DNA of 64,000 nt from Acetobacteraceae bacterium (lineage in GTDB: Bacteria > Pseudomonadota > Alphaproteobacteria > Acetobacterales > Acetobacteraceae). Below are positions 51,672 through 59,519 of this stretch, one piece after another; position 1 is the first letter of the stretch, and each line of letters starts with the position of its first letter. A program made the position numbers and the translations under genes. Below the pieces are notes generated by a model that had not been told where the DNA came from, searched no databases, and was given only the letters and a program-made list of their open reading frames with translations. The stretch lies in NCBI GenBank assembly GCA_947475245.1, contig CANJLW010000022.1:1-64000 (forward strand), given 5' to 3'.

Positions 51672-52537
51672 CCCAGGCTGCCCGACTGTCCCTGACGGAC
51701 TCGCAACTTGTCGTCAACCGCGAAGACGGCGAGATCCGCCTGCCCATCGAGGATATCGCCTGGATGGTGATCGACACCCCGCAAGTGTCGATCACCACGG
51801 CCTTGCTGTCGGCCTGCATGGACGCCGGCATGGCGATCATTACAACGGATCGCACCCATACCCCCAGCGGTCTGATCCTGCCGTTCCACCGCCACCACCG
51901 GCAGGCGGCCATCGCCGCGATGCAGATCGGAACCTCCGCCCCACTGAAAAAGCGGCTCTGGCAAATCGTGGTACAGGCCAAGATCGCCAATCAGGCGACA
52001 TCGTTGGAAACCGTCGGGCAGGATGCCGCGGCCTTGCGGTCCATGGCGCGACTGGTCGGCTCCGGCGATCCGGATAACGTGGAAGCCCGCGCCGCCCGTG
52101 CCTATTGGCCGCGTCTGTTCGTCGATTTCATCCGCGACGACGCCAACGACAAGCGCAACGCCCTGCTGAATTATGGCTATGCCGTCATCCGATCCGCCGT
52201 CGCCCGCGCCTTGGTCGCCGCCGGCCTGTTGCCCGCCTTCGGCATCAACCATGCCAGCATCGTCAATGCCTTCAACCTCGCCGATGACATGGTCGAACCG
52301 TTTCGTCCCTTCGTCGATCGCGCGGTCTGGACCCTGACCGACAAGGGCCGCATCGCCCAAGGCGCAACCACGGTGGAAGAACGCCGGACTCTGGCATCGC
52401 TGCCGACGCTGGAAACCCGCCTGGGCGGCGAAACCGTCACCCTGCTGGTCGCGACCGAGCGGGTCGCCGAAAGCCTGGTGCGCGCCATGGAAATGGCAAG
52501 CCCGCCCTTGCTGCTTTTGCCGAAGCTGGAACGCTGA
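51647..52537 (+). CDS. cas1: Cas1 integrase
   Basis: The 296-residue metal-dependent integrase that, with Cas2, inserts new spacers. The type II Cas1 N-terminus reads AWRGVHITQAARLSLTDSQL. Catalytic residues are E147 in NVEARAARAYWPRLF, H202 in FGINHASIVNAF, and the D213/D214 and E217 region in NLADDMVEPFRP. The ATG lies 25 bp inside cas9, and the stop overlaps the cas2 ATG by one base (TGATG). All key residues are present, so adaptation should be functional. Confidence 0.96.
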   Translation: MAWRGVHITQAARLSLTDSQLVVNREDGEIRLPIEDIAWMVIDTPQVSITTALLSACMDAGMAIITTDRTHTPSGLILPFHRHHRQAAIAAMQIGTSAPLKKRLWQIVVQAKIANQATSLETVGQDAAALRSMARLVGSGDPDNVEARAARAYWPRLFVDFIRDDANDKRNALLNYGYAVIRSAVARALVAAGLLPAFGINHASIVNAFNLADDMVEPFRPFVDRAVWTLTDKGRIAQGATTVEERRTLASLPTLETRLGGETVTLLVATERVAESLVRAMEMASPPLLLLPKLER

Positions 52538-52866
52538 TGCCCGAGTCGGAGGTCAGATACGTGTGGCTCTTCGTTTTTTTCGATTTGCCCGTCGGCACCA
52601 AGCCGGAACGACGGGATGCAACGCGCTTTCGCAATTTTTTGAAGGACGATGGGTATATGATGCTGCAATACTCGGTCTATTCGCGGGTCTGCCGCGGTGA
52701 GGACAGCGCCATGAAGCACATCGCCCGTGTTACAAAAAACCTGCCGGGCAGAGGCAGCATTCGCGCCCTGCAAGTGACCGACCGACAATACTCCCGCATG
52801 CACCTGCTGTTGGGCGAGGCAACAAAAACCGAGTCCGTCGGCTCCCGCCAGATGGTTCTGCTGTGA
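52537..52866 (+). CDS. cas2: Cas2
   Basis: A 109-residue ferredoxin-fold partner of Cas1 in spacer acquisition. It has VRYVWLFVFFDLPVGTKPER with the conserved D16, then RFRNFLKDDGYMMLQYSVYS and LQVTDRQYSRMHLLLGE, all standard for type II Cas2. Its start overlaps the cas1 stop by one base. The first CRISPR repeat begins 58 bp after the stop. A reading frame opening at its stop codon (52863) is only the CRISPR array and is not a gene. Confidence 0.95.
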   Translation: MPESEVRYVWLFVFFDLPVGTKPERRDATRFRNFLKDDGYMMLQYSVYSRVCRGEDSAMKHIARVTKNLPGRGSIRALQVTDRQYSRMHLLLGEATKTESVGSRQMVLL

Positions 52867-52924
52867 CTTTCCGCTCGGCAAGAAGCGAAAAATCACAGCA
52901 TTCTCATGCCCTTGGACGAAAGCG

Positions 52925-53752
52925 AGCCTACCACAGGGAAATCGGTAGGGAAGCCACGGCCCGCGCCGTCGCGCATCACTTCCAACCAGGAGCCTACCAC
53001 AGGGAAATCGGTAGGGAAGCCACGGCGGCCGATATGACGATCACGAGCACGACGGTAGCCTACCACAGGGAAATCGGTAGGGAAGCCACGGCTCGTTTTC
53101 CGTTCGGCTTCAGATTCAGCGGAGCCTACCACAGGGAAATCGGTAGGGAAGCCACGGCAGCTCGCCTGTGTCACCGACACGGAATTCAAGCCTACCACAG
53201 GGAAATCGGTAGGGAAGCCACGGCCGACGTTGCCGGTCAGAAAAATCTGCGAACAGCCTACCACAGGGAAATCGGTAGGGAAGCCACGGCCCAACCCGAT
53301 ACGCTTGTCGCCAAGCCACAAGCCTACCACAGGGAAATCGGTAGGGAAGCCACGGCTCTTCGGACGCGTCGGAACTGCGTCGGCTGAGCCTACCACAGGG
53401 AAATCGGTAGGGAAGCCACGGCCTGGTCAGCCTGCGGCGTCAGCAGCGCCAGAGCCTACCACAGGGAAATCGGTAGGGAAGCCACGGCAACGATGAGCGT
53501 CGCGTGCTCGCGATGTCGAGCCTACCACAGGGAAATCGGTAGGGAAGCCACGGCCGGCAGGGCGTTGAACCGAACCTCGATCCGAGCCTACCACAGGGAA
53601 ATCGGTAGGGAAGCCACGGCTGAAATTTCATGGCACCACTCCTTAAATTCAGCCTACCACAGGGAAATCGGTAGGGAAGCCACGGCGGCATTAAGTCCGG
53701 ACTCGCCCGCCGTTTCAGCCTACCACAGGGAAATCGGTAGGGAAGCCACGGC
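52925..53752 (-). CRISPR. Type II-C CRISPR array: 13 repeats, 12 spacers
   Basis: Thirteen 36-bp repeats, all identical as far as can be read, start at 52925 and every 66 bp to 53717. They enclose twelve 30-bp spacers. On the plus strand the repeat begins AGCCTACCACAGGG and ends GGGAAGCCACGGC. Read on the minus strand it begins GCCGTGGCTTCCC and ends CTGTGGTAGGCT, the same shape as the Neisseria II-C repeat, and this is the strand the tracrRNA complements. crRNAs are therefore transcribed leftward, toward cas2. The minus-strand repeat end has a TGnTAnnnT match to an extended -10, so each spacer could have its own promoter. Neither terminal repeat is degenerate. Confidence 0.98.
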
Positions 53753-54243
53753 CAAGGCGCCCCCCGCGACAAGGGGCAACAATCTTCCATCGGCTCGCAG
53801 GTTCGGCGACCGCCCCTCGTCACGGGAGCCGCGGGGGCCACGGCCCCCAAGGCGCAATTGAAGACGGCGGCATCCCCGCACCCCCGCATTGCGATTGGCG
53901 CGAACCGCCGCGCCGACTAGAAGCAACCGATGCTTGTCGCCCCCACAACGCTCTCTCCGCGCGCCCGCCGCCCCCAGCAAGGGGCTGGTCGGGGTAAACC
54001 CCCGATGGAGCGTGCACCGCGCGACGATGGCCGCAAATCCACAACCGACCGCCCAAGGCGCGACATGCCCGACATCAACGCGCACCCAAAAAGCGCGGCA
54101 CAAAACCCCATGCGCCCAGAGCAACCGCCACACCGTGCCCTTCTCGCCACGGCATCCCGAGCGGGGGATCCAGTCATGGCCGCGCGCGAACGCACGACCG
54201 GGACCACAAAACCCCATACGCCCAGAAAGGCCGCCGTCGCCCG
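53753..54243. other. Region beyond the CRISPR array, no gene recognised
   Basis: About 490 bp between the array and the PLP-lyase gene. It is GC-rich with no AT-rich leader of the usual kind, although by crRNA direction the leader should be here. A GGGGGC/GCCCCC hairpin is at 53833-53848. A 22-bp direct repeat with one mismatch is at 54099-54120 and 54205-54226. Frames on the minus strand run through it but show no ribosome site or known family, so they are not called. Confidence 0.55.
54099..54226. repeat. 22-bp imperfect direct repeat, 106 bp apart
   Basis: CACAAAACCCCATGCGCCCA followed by GA (54099-54120) recurs as CACAAAACCCCATACGCCCA followed by GA (54205-54226). The copies differ at one base. 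They could be remnants of a dispersed intergenic repeat or the flanks of a small insertion. No gene lies between them. Confidence 0.6.
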
Positions 54244-55404
54244 ATGATCCAGCCGCTCCCCTTCTCGCTCCTCATCAACCCCGTCGCCGGCACGCCCGGC
54301 GTCGTCGTCCTGCCGGTCGCCGGGTTCCGACGCGCCAAAGCCGAGATCACAGGCTGGGAAGGCTACGCCCCCACCCCGCTCCGCGACCTCCCGGACCTCG
54401 CCCGCTCGGCCGGTCTCGGCACACTGCGCCTGAAGGACGAGGCCACGCGCTTCGGCCTGGGCAGCTTCAAGGCCCTCGGCGGCGCCTATGCCGTCGCCAA
54501 CCTGCTGACCGCCGACCTCGCCCGCCTCGGGGTCGCCCGCGCCGCCGGCTCCGCCCAACTCTCCGACGGCAGCCTGACCCACGCGACGCGGGACATCGTC
54601 GTCACCTGCGCCACCGACGGCAACCACGGCCGCTCCGTCGCCTGGGGCGCGCGCCGCTTCCACTGCCGCTGCGTCATCTTCGTGCATGAAACCGTCAGCC
54701 AGGGCCGGGTCGACGCCATCGCCCACTACAGCGCGGAAATCCGCCGCGTCCCCGGCAATTACGACGACGCCGTCCGCGCCGCCGCCGCCGCGGCGCACGA
54801 AAACGGCTGGTTCGTCGTCTCCGACACCTCCTGGCCCGGCTATACCGAAACCCCACGCGACGTGATGCAGGGCTACCGGCTGATGGCGGACGAGGCCGCC
54901 GATCAGTGGATCGGCCCGCCCCCGACGCATGTGTTCATCCAGGGCGGAGTCGGCGGCGCGGCAGCGGCGGTGTCGATCCAGATGCGCGCCCGCTTCAACC
55001 CCGCCCCGCTGCTGGTCGTCGTCGAGCCCGATCGCGCCGCCTGCCTGCTGGCCAGCGCGCGCGCCGGCACGCCCACCACCGTCCCGGGCGACCTCGATAC
55101 ACTGATGGCGGGCCTTGCCTGCGGCGAACCCAGCCTGCTGGCGTGGCAGGAACTCGAACGCGGCGCCGACGCCTTCATGGCGATACCGGATCAGTCAGCC
55201 GTGGACTGCATGCGCCTGCTGGCCCGCGCGGGGATAGAGGCCGGGGAATCCGGCGTCGCCGGCCTCGCCGGCTGCCTCCTCGCCGCCGCCTCCCCCTCCG
55301 CCGCCTCGCTGCTCGGCATTAACCAAACCAGCCGGGTGCTGCTGTTCAGTACCGAGGGCGCGACCGACCCCGTGCTCTATCGCCAACTGGTAGCCGAGGA
55401 TTAA
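54244..55404 (+). CDS. dpaL: Diaminopropionate ammonia-lyase
   Basis: A 386-residue fold-type II PLP enzyme that splits 2,3-diaminopropionate into pyruvate and ammonia. YAPTPLRDLPDLARSAGLGT leads to the PLP lysine in GLGSFKALGGAYA. The phosphate and cofactor loops are CATDGNHGRSVAWGARR and QGGVGGAAAAVSIQ, and the C-terminal STEGATDPVLYRQL is typical of DpaL/YgeX. It differs from threonine dehydratase in lacking a regulatory domain. The stop overlaps the convergent rhodanese stop by 3 bp. It lies next to the CRISPR array with no evident functional link. Confidence 0.9.
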   Translation: MIQPLPFSLLINPVAGTPGVVVLPVAGFRRAKAEITGWEGYAPTPLRDLPDLARSAGLGTLRLKDEATRFGLGSFKALGGAYAVANLLTADLARLGVARAAGSAQLSDGSLTHATRDIVVTCATDGNHGRSVAWGARRFHCRCVIFVHETVSQGRVDAIAHYSAEIRRVPGNYDDAVRAAAAAAHENGWFVVSDTSWPGYTETPRDVMQGYRLMADEAADQWIGPPPTHVFIQGGVGGAAAAVSIQMRARFNPAPLLVVVEPDRAACLLASARAGTPTTVPGDLDTLMAGLACGEPSLLAWQELERGADAFMAIPDQSAVDCMRLLARAGIEAGESGVAGLAGCLLAAASPSAASLLGINQTSRVLLFSTEGATDPVLYRQLVAED

Positions 55405-55799
55405 CGCGGCTTGGGCGGTTCAATCGGCGCGCCGACCTTTTTCCATTCGGTAAACCCGCCGTCGATATGGGCGACCTTTTCGATGCCCATGTCGCGCGCG
55501 GTCTTCGCCGCCAGGGCCGACCGCCAGCCGCCGGCGCAGAAGAACACGAAACGCTTGTCCTCGGCGAAAATCGGCTTGTGATAAGGGCTTTCCGGATCGA
55601 TCCAGAATTCGAGCATCCCGCGCGTGCAGGCAAACGCCCCGGCGATCTTACCCTCGCGATCCATTTCGCGGGGATCGCGCAGATCGACCAGCACGACATC
55701 GTCTCGGCCCTGCAACGCCGCGGCTTCGGCCACCGACAGGGTCTCGATCTCCGCGTTGGCCTCGGCCAACATCTGCTTGTAACCCTTCTTGATCTGCAT
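55401..55799 (-). CDS. Single-domain rhodanese-like protein
   Basis: A 132-residue rhodanese fold protein. The substrate-side motif is VVLVDLRDPREMDREGKIAG, and the active-site loop FCAGGWRSALAAKTA carries the persulfide-forming Cys and matches the six-residue rhodanese loop. The end, HIDGGFTEWKKVGAPI, is also standard. It may act in thiosulfate or persulfide sulfur transfer. It is the last of three minus-strand genes (SDR, TIM-barrel epimerase, rhodanese), with a 36-bp gap to the previous one. Confidence 0.9.
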   Translation of the reverse strand: MQIKKGYKQMLAEANAEIETLSVAEAAALQGRDDVVLVDLRDPREMDREGKIAGAFACTRGMLEFWIDPESPYHKPIFAEDKRFVFFCAGGWRSALAAKTARDMGIEKVAHIDGGFTEWKKVGAPIEPPKPR

Positions 55800-55835
55800 T
55801 GTTCCGACTCCGGTTCTACAGGCGTTGATCGATAC

Positions 55836-56642
55836 TTACACGGACAGTACGGCCTTGGTCGCCTCGATCGCCATGCGCGCCCGCGTCCGCCCGTCGACGG
55901 TGCGCGCCAGAGTCTCTTTCGGGACTTCGACGCTGATGGGGATGTCAGCCGGCAGCGCGCGCATCATGCCGAGCAGATCGAGCCCGCCTTCGCCGGGGTA
56001 GAGACGCTCGGACCGGGCGGTGTGGATCATCGCTTCGATCGAGTCGGGCCGTTCGGCGGGGGCGTCGCAAATTTGCATGTAATGCAGGTAACGCGATGGA
56101 ATCGCGGCCAGTTCCGCCAGGCCGACGCGGGCGCGATCGACATGCAGCGTATCGACGACGATGCCCGCGTTCGCCCGATCCACCGCCGCCATCAGCCGCA
56201 GCGCGGCGGCAAGGTCGGGGATCGTGGTCCAGGGCATGAACTCGATATCGATGCTCAGCCCGCGCAAGGCGGCCAGATCGCACAACGCGCCGAAATTGGC
56301 CGCCAGCCGTTCCATATCCGGATCGTCGGCGGCGACCAGCACCGCGCGCGCGCCCAAGGCCTGCCCAGCGTCCAGAAACCGCTGAAACGCCGCCGGGTCG
56401 CTGGTCGGGTTCAGCCGGACGATGTCGATATCCAACACCTTCATGCCGGTATCGCGCAGGCTTTCGATGGTGGCTTGCAACAGAGCGGCATCGTCGAGCA
56501 GCGGCCAGAAGAAGCCGTTGGGCGCGCTGGGCAACATGCGCACGCCGATATGGCTGTAACCGGCGTCCGCCGCCGCCCGAGCAAGCTCAGGCGGCGACAG
56601 TTCCGGCGCGGTAATCGGCGCGATGGCGAACGAACGGGTCAT
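55836..56642 (-). CDS. Sugar phosphate isomerase/epimerase (xylose-isomerase-like TIM barrel)
   Basis: A 268-residue AP-endonuclease-2/xylose-isomerase-like TIM barrel. Start APITAPELSPPELARAAADA, then GMKVLDIDIVRLNPT, DIEFMPWTTIPDL with a metal-binding Glu, NAGIVVDTLHVDRA and YLHYMQICDAPAE with metal-ligand Asp/His, and DIPISVEVPKETLA. It should isomerise or epimerise a sugar or inositol derivative; the substrate is unknown. It starts 7 bp after the SDR gene, so the two likely act in one pathway. Confidence 0.85.
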   Translation of the reverse strand: MTRSFAIAPITAPELSPPELARAAADAGYSHIGVRMLPSAPNGFFWPLLDDAALLQATIESLRDTGMKVLDIDIVRLNPTSDPAAFQRFLDAGQALGARAVLVAADDPDMERLAANFGALCDLAALRGLSIDIEFMPWTTIPDLAAALRLMAAVDRANAGIVVDTLHVDRARVGLAELAAIPSRYLHYMQICDAPAERPDSIEAMIHTARSERLYPGEGGLDLLGMMRALPADIPISVEVPKETLARTVDGRTRARMAIEATKAVLSV

Positions 56643-56649
56643 CGCCCGA

Positions 56650-57402
56650 TCACATCGCCAGATAGCCGCCGTCGACGTAAAGCTCTGTCCCCGTCACGTA
56701 GGATGCTTCGTCCGACGCCAGGAACAGCGTCGCGTTGGCGACTTCGTCCACTTCGCCGTTGCGGCCCAGCGGCACGGATTTCAGCATCTTCGCCCGCACC
56801 GTCGGATCGGCCGTCGCGCCGGATGTGCGCATCGGCGGCATCAGGCCGGGATGGACGGAGTTGCAACGGATATTGTCCTTGCCGAACTGCACCGCGGTCG
56901 ATTTCGTCATCGTCCGCACCGCGCCCTTGGACGCGTTGTAGGACATGTGGACCATCGTCTGCCCGACGACGCCCGAGATCGAGGAGATGTTGATGATCGA
57001 TCCGCCGCCGTTCTTTTGCATCGCCGGAACGGAGGCCGCCGTGCCCAGGAACACCCCGGTGGCGTTCACCGACATCACCCGTTCCCAGATGCCGGTTTCC
57101 AGCAGATCGTTGACCGCGCTGCCGCTGATGCCCGCGTTGTTCACGAGGATGTCGAGCTTGCCGTACTTGGCGACCGTTTCGGCCACCAGGGCGAACCAGT
57201 TCGCCTCGTCCGTCACGTTCAACGCAATGAACATCGCGGTGCCGCCGGCCTTGGCGATCTCCGCCACCACGGCCTGGCCGTCGGCTTCAAGCATGTCGGC
57301 GACCACGACCTTGGCGCCTTCCTTGGCGAAGCGACGCGCTGTTGCCGCGCCCATGCCGGATGCCCCGCCGGTGACGATGGCGACTTTGTTCTCGAGACGC
57401 AT
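56650..57402 (-). CDS. Short-chain dehydrogenase/reductase (classical SDR)
   Basis: A 250-residue NAD(P)-dependent oxidoreductase. The cofactor motif is VAIVTGGASGMGAATARRFA, followed by NNAGISG, the catalytic Ser in INISSISGVVG and the YxxxK in MSYNASKGAVRTM. The acidic residue at the end of beta-2 (VVVADMLEAD) suggests NAD+ preference. A strong AGGAGGG lies upstream of ATG 57402; an upstream extension to 57600 is rejected. It is the first gene of a three-gene operon with the TIM-barrel epimerase and rhodanese. Confidence 0.93.
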   Translation of the reverse strand: MRLENKVAIVTGGASGMGAATARRFAKEGAKVVVADMLEADGQAVVAEIAKAGGTAMFIALNVTDEANWFALVAETVAKYGKLDILVNNAGISGSAVNDLLETGIWERVMSVNATGVFLGTAASVPAMQKNGGGSIINISSISGVVGQTMVHMSYNASKGAVRTMTKSTAVQFGKDNIRCNSVHPGLMPPMRTSGATADPTVRAKMLKSVPLGRNGEVDEVANATLFLASDEASYVTGTELYVDGGYLAM

Positions 57403-57586
57403 GTGTTGGTTCCCTCCTGATCCGCTTCGCCCGATATTGAGACAGGGGCGCGGCATTGCCAAGGGCGCGGGCAATGGGGGCGATCGGGAGGGCCGGTGTT
57501 TCGGTGCTCGGCCTCGCCACAAGCCGGCGCAACTGCCCCGGACAATTGCTTGCCTTCGCGCCGGCATCGCCGCTAATCTGCCCGCC

Positions 57587-58060
57587 ATGCCGGACAGCAC
57601 TTACGATCACGATATCCTGGCTTGGTCGGCGCATCAGGCCGATCTGCTGCGACGCGTGTCGCGCGGAGAGCGTGTGAACGGCGTGGATTGGGCGCATGTT
57701 GTCGAGGAGATCGAGGACGTTGGCCTGTCCCAACTTAACGCGGTGCGTAGCTATCTGCGCCTGATGCTGATCCATTTGCTAAAGCTGCAAGGGTGGCCGG
57801 ACAGCGCGACCGCGAACCACTGGAAGCAAGAAATTCTGACATTCCAGGCCGACGCCGAACAGCGCTTCGCGCCGTCAATGCGGCAGGCAATCGACCTCGA
57901 TGCGCTCTATGCCCGCGCGCTGCGTCAGGTCCGGGTGGCCATGATCGACGGCATGGCACCCCGGCCGTGGCCCGATACATGCCCCGTCACGCTGGACGCG
58001 CTGCTGCACGCCGATATCGACACATTGCAGGAACGGTTCAACACGGCCCCCACGCCCTGA
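57587..58060 (+). CDS. DUF29 family protein
   Basis: A 157-residue protein of the DUF29 family. Typical segments are YDHDILAWSAHQADLLRRVS, WAHVVEEIEDVGLSQLNAVR, SYLRLMLIHLLKLQGWPDS and a C-terminal LRQVRVAMIDGM...WPDTCPVTLDALL pattern. The family is short, all-helical and often multi-copy in alphaproteobacteria and cyanobacteria. Function unknown. The ATG at 57587 matches the family start. It is divergent from the SDR operon. Confidence 0.88.
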   Translation: MPDSTYDHDILAWSAHQADLLRRVSRGERVNGVDWAHVVEEIEDVGLSQLNAVRSYLRLMLIHLLKLQGWPDSATANHWKQEILTFQADAEQRFAPSMRQAIDLDALYARALRQVRVAMIDGMAPRPWPDTCPVTLDALLHADIDTLQERFNTAPTP

Positions 58061-58233
58061 CCCCCGCCAAAAATCGCGGTCTCGCTTGTGCGCCACCGGC
58101 TCCGCCGGCGTCCCGGGCCGATTGGGCGTCGCTCCGCAACTTACGCAATGACCGCGCCGCCCGCCGCCCCACAGCCTTGGCGACCAACCGCCAACCGGGC
58201 AAACTAGGCCTCACAAGATCAGGAGCACACCTC

Positions 58234-59445
58234 ATGGCCCATCGCGGTCTCACGTTCGGCATCTTCCTCGCCCCTTTCCACCGGCTGGGCGAAAACCCGA
58301 CCCTGGCCATCGAACGCGATGTCGAGCTGATCGAATGGCTCGACCATCTCGGCTACGACGAAGCCTGGATCGGCGAACACCATTCCGCCGGCTGGGAACT
58401 GATCGCCCTGCCCGAACTCATCATCGCCGCTGCCGCCGAACGCACCAAATACATCAAGCTCGGCTCCGGCGTGACCAGCCTGCCTTACCATCACCCGTTC
58501 ATGGTCGCGCAGCGTTGGGTCCAGCTCGACCACATGACCCGCGGCCGCGCCATGCTCGGCTGCGGCCCCGGCGCGCTGACGTCGGACGCCTATATGCTGG
58601 GGATCGAGGCATCGACGCAGCGCCCGCGCATGCTGGAATCGCTCGATGCCATCATGCGGCTGCTGAAGATGGAAGAACCGGTCACGATGAAGACCGACTG
58701 GTTCGAAATGAAGGACGCCCGCCTGCACATGGCGCCCTATAGCGACCCCTGCTTCGACATCGCGGTGGCCAGCACCATCACGCCCTTCGGCATGATCGCC
58801 GCGGGCACCCATGGCGTGGGCGTGCTGTCGATCGGCGCCGGCCTGCCGGGCGGGCCGGAAGCCATGGCGACGCAATGGAAGATCGCCGAGGAAACCGCCG
58901 CCAAGCACGGCAAAACCATGGACCGCAAGAAATGGCGCATCGTCGTCAGCGCCCATATCGCCGAGGACGACGAACAGGCACTGCGCGAGGTCCGTAAGGG
59001 CGAACGCAACGAAACCCTGACCTACTTTGAAGACACGCTGGGCCGTCCGCCCGGCCGGTCCGACGATCCGCTGACCGAGGGCGTGAAGATGGGCACGACC
59101 CTGGTCGGCTCCCCGGAAACCGTCGCCAACGGCATCAAGCGCCTGCTTGGCTATAGCCAGGGCGGCTTCGGCGGCATCCTGTTCCGCGCCCACGAATGGG
59201 CGACGTTGGAGCAGACAAAGCGCAGCTACGAACTGTTCGCCCGCTATGTCATGCCGATCTTCCAGGGCTCGTTGGACCCGATCGCCTCATCGAACGCCTG
59301 GGCGCGCGACAACCGCAAGCAGATCTTCGGCGGCACGGTCGAAGCGGTGAAACGCGCCTTCACCGACCACGGCGCCGCCCTGCCGGACGAGGAAATCCTC
59401 CGCGCCCGCACCCTCGGCGGCCGCGACATCGACCCGCTGCGCTAA
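58234..59445 (+). CDS. LLM-class flavin-dependent oxidoreductase
   Basis: A 403-residue bacterial luciferase-like monooxygenase. It starts LTFGIFLAPFHRLGENPTLA and shows YDEAWIGEHHSAGWELIALP, KLGSGVTSLPYHHPFMVAQR, DHMTRGRAMLGCGPGALTSD and GSPETVANGIKRLLGYSQGG. It should use FMNH2 from a partner reductase to hydroxylate a small substrate, which is unknown. AGGAG lies upstream of ATG 58234. The stop is followed after 10 bp by a perfect terminator-like hairpin. A longer frame from 57793 overlaps DUF29 and is rejected. Confidence 0.9.
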   Translation: MAHRGLTFGIFLAPFHRLGENPTLAIERDVELIEWLDHLGYDEAWIGEHHSAGWELIALPELIIAAAAERTKYIKLGSGVTSLPYHHPFMVAQRWVQLDHMTRGRAMLGCGPGALTSDAYMLGIEASTQRPRMLESLDAIMRLLKMEEPVTMKTDWFEMKDARLHMAPYSDPCFDIAVASTITPFGMIAAGTHGVGVLSIGAGLPGGPEAMATQWKIAEETAAKHGKTMDRKKWRIVVSAHIAEDDEQALREVRKGERNETLTYFEDTLGRPPGRSDDPLTEGVKMGTTLVGSPETVANGIKRLLGYSQGGFGGILFRAHEWATLEQTKRSYELFARYVMPIFQGSLDPIASSNAWARDNRKQIFGGTVEAVKRAFTDHGAALPDEEILRARTLGGRDIDPLR

Positions 59446-59455
59446 ACCGGCCTAC

Positions 59456-59477
59456 GCCCGCGTCTTCGGACGCGGGC
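59456..59477 (+). terminator. 9-bp hairpin with UUCG tetraloop
   Basis: GCCCGCGTC and GACGCGGGC pair perfectly around TTCG, starting 10 bp after the LLM stop. The cUUCGg loop makes it very stable. No T-run follows, so it may be an intrinsic terminator of low-U type or a transcript-end stabiliser. Confidence 0.65.
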
Positions 59478-59519
59478 AACGCCGATTGGAAATGACGCGG
59501 TGCCGGCGGTCGTGTTAGT

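Noticed and set aside
52863-53387. Open frames across the CRISPR array on both strands (repeating AYHREIGREATA or RGFPTDFPVVG units)
   Set aside because: The repeat-spacer period is 66 bp, a multiple of three, and the repeat has no stop in these frames, so long frames arise automatically. There is no family resemblance and the DNA is clearly a CRISPR array.
32925-53752. The LRR units and the CRISPR array share the same 66-bp period
   Set aside because: The sequences are unrelated: one is 22 codons of LRR, the other a 36-bp repeat plus a 30-bp spacer. The match in length is coincidence.
53917-54930. Minus-strand 337-aa frame covering the gap beyond the array and the start of dpaL
   Set aside because: It is antisense to the well-supported dpaL gene and shows only low-complexity Arg/Gly/Ala text with no ribosome site.
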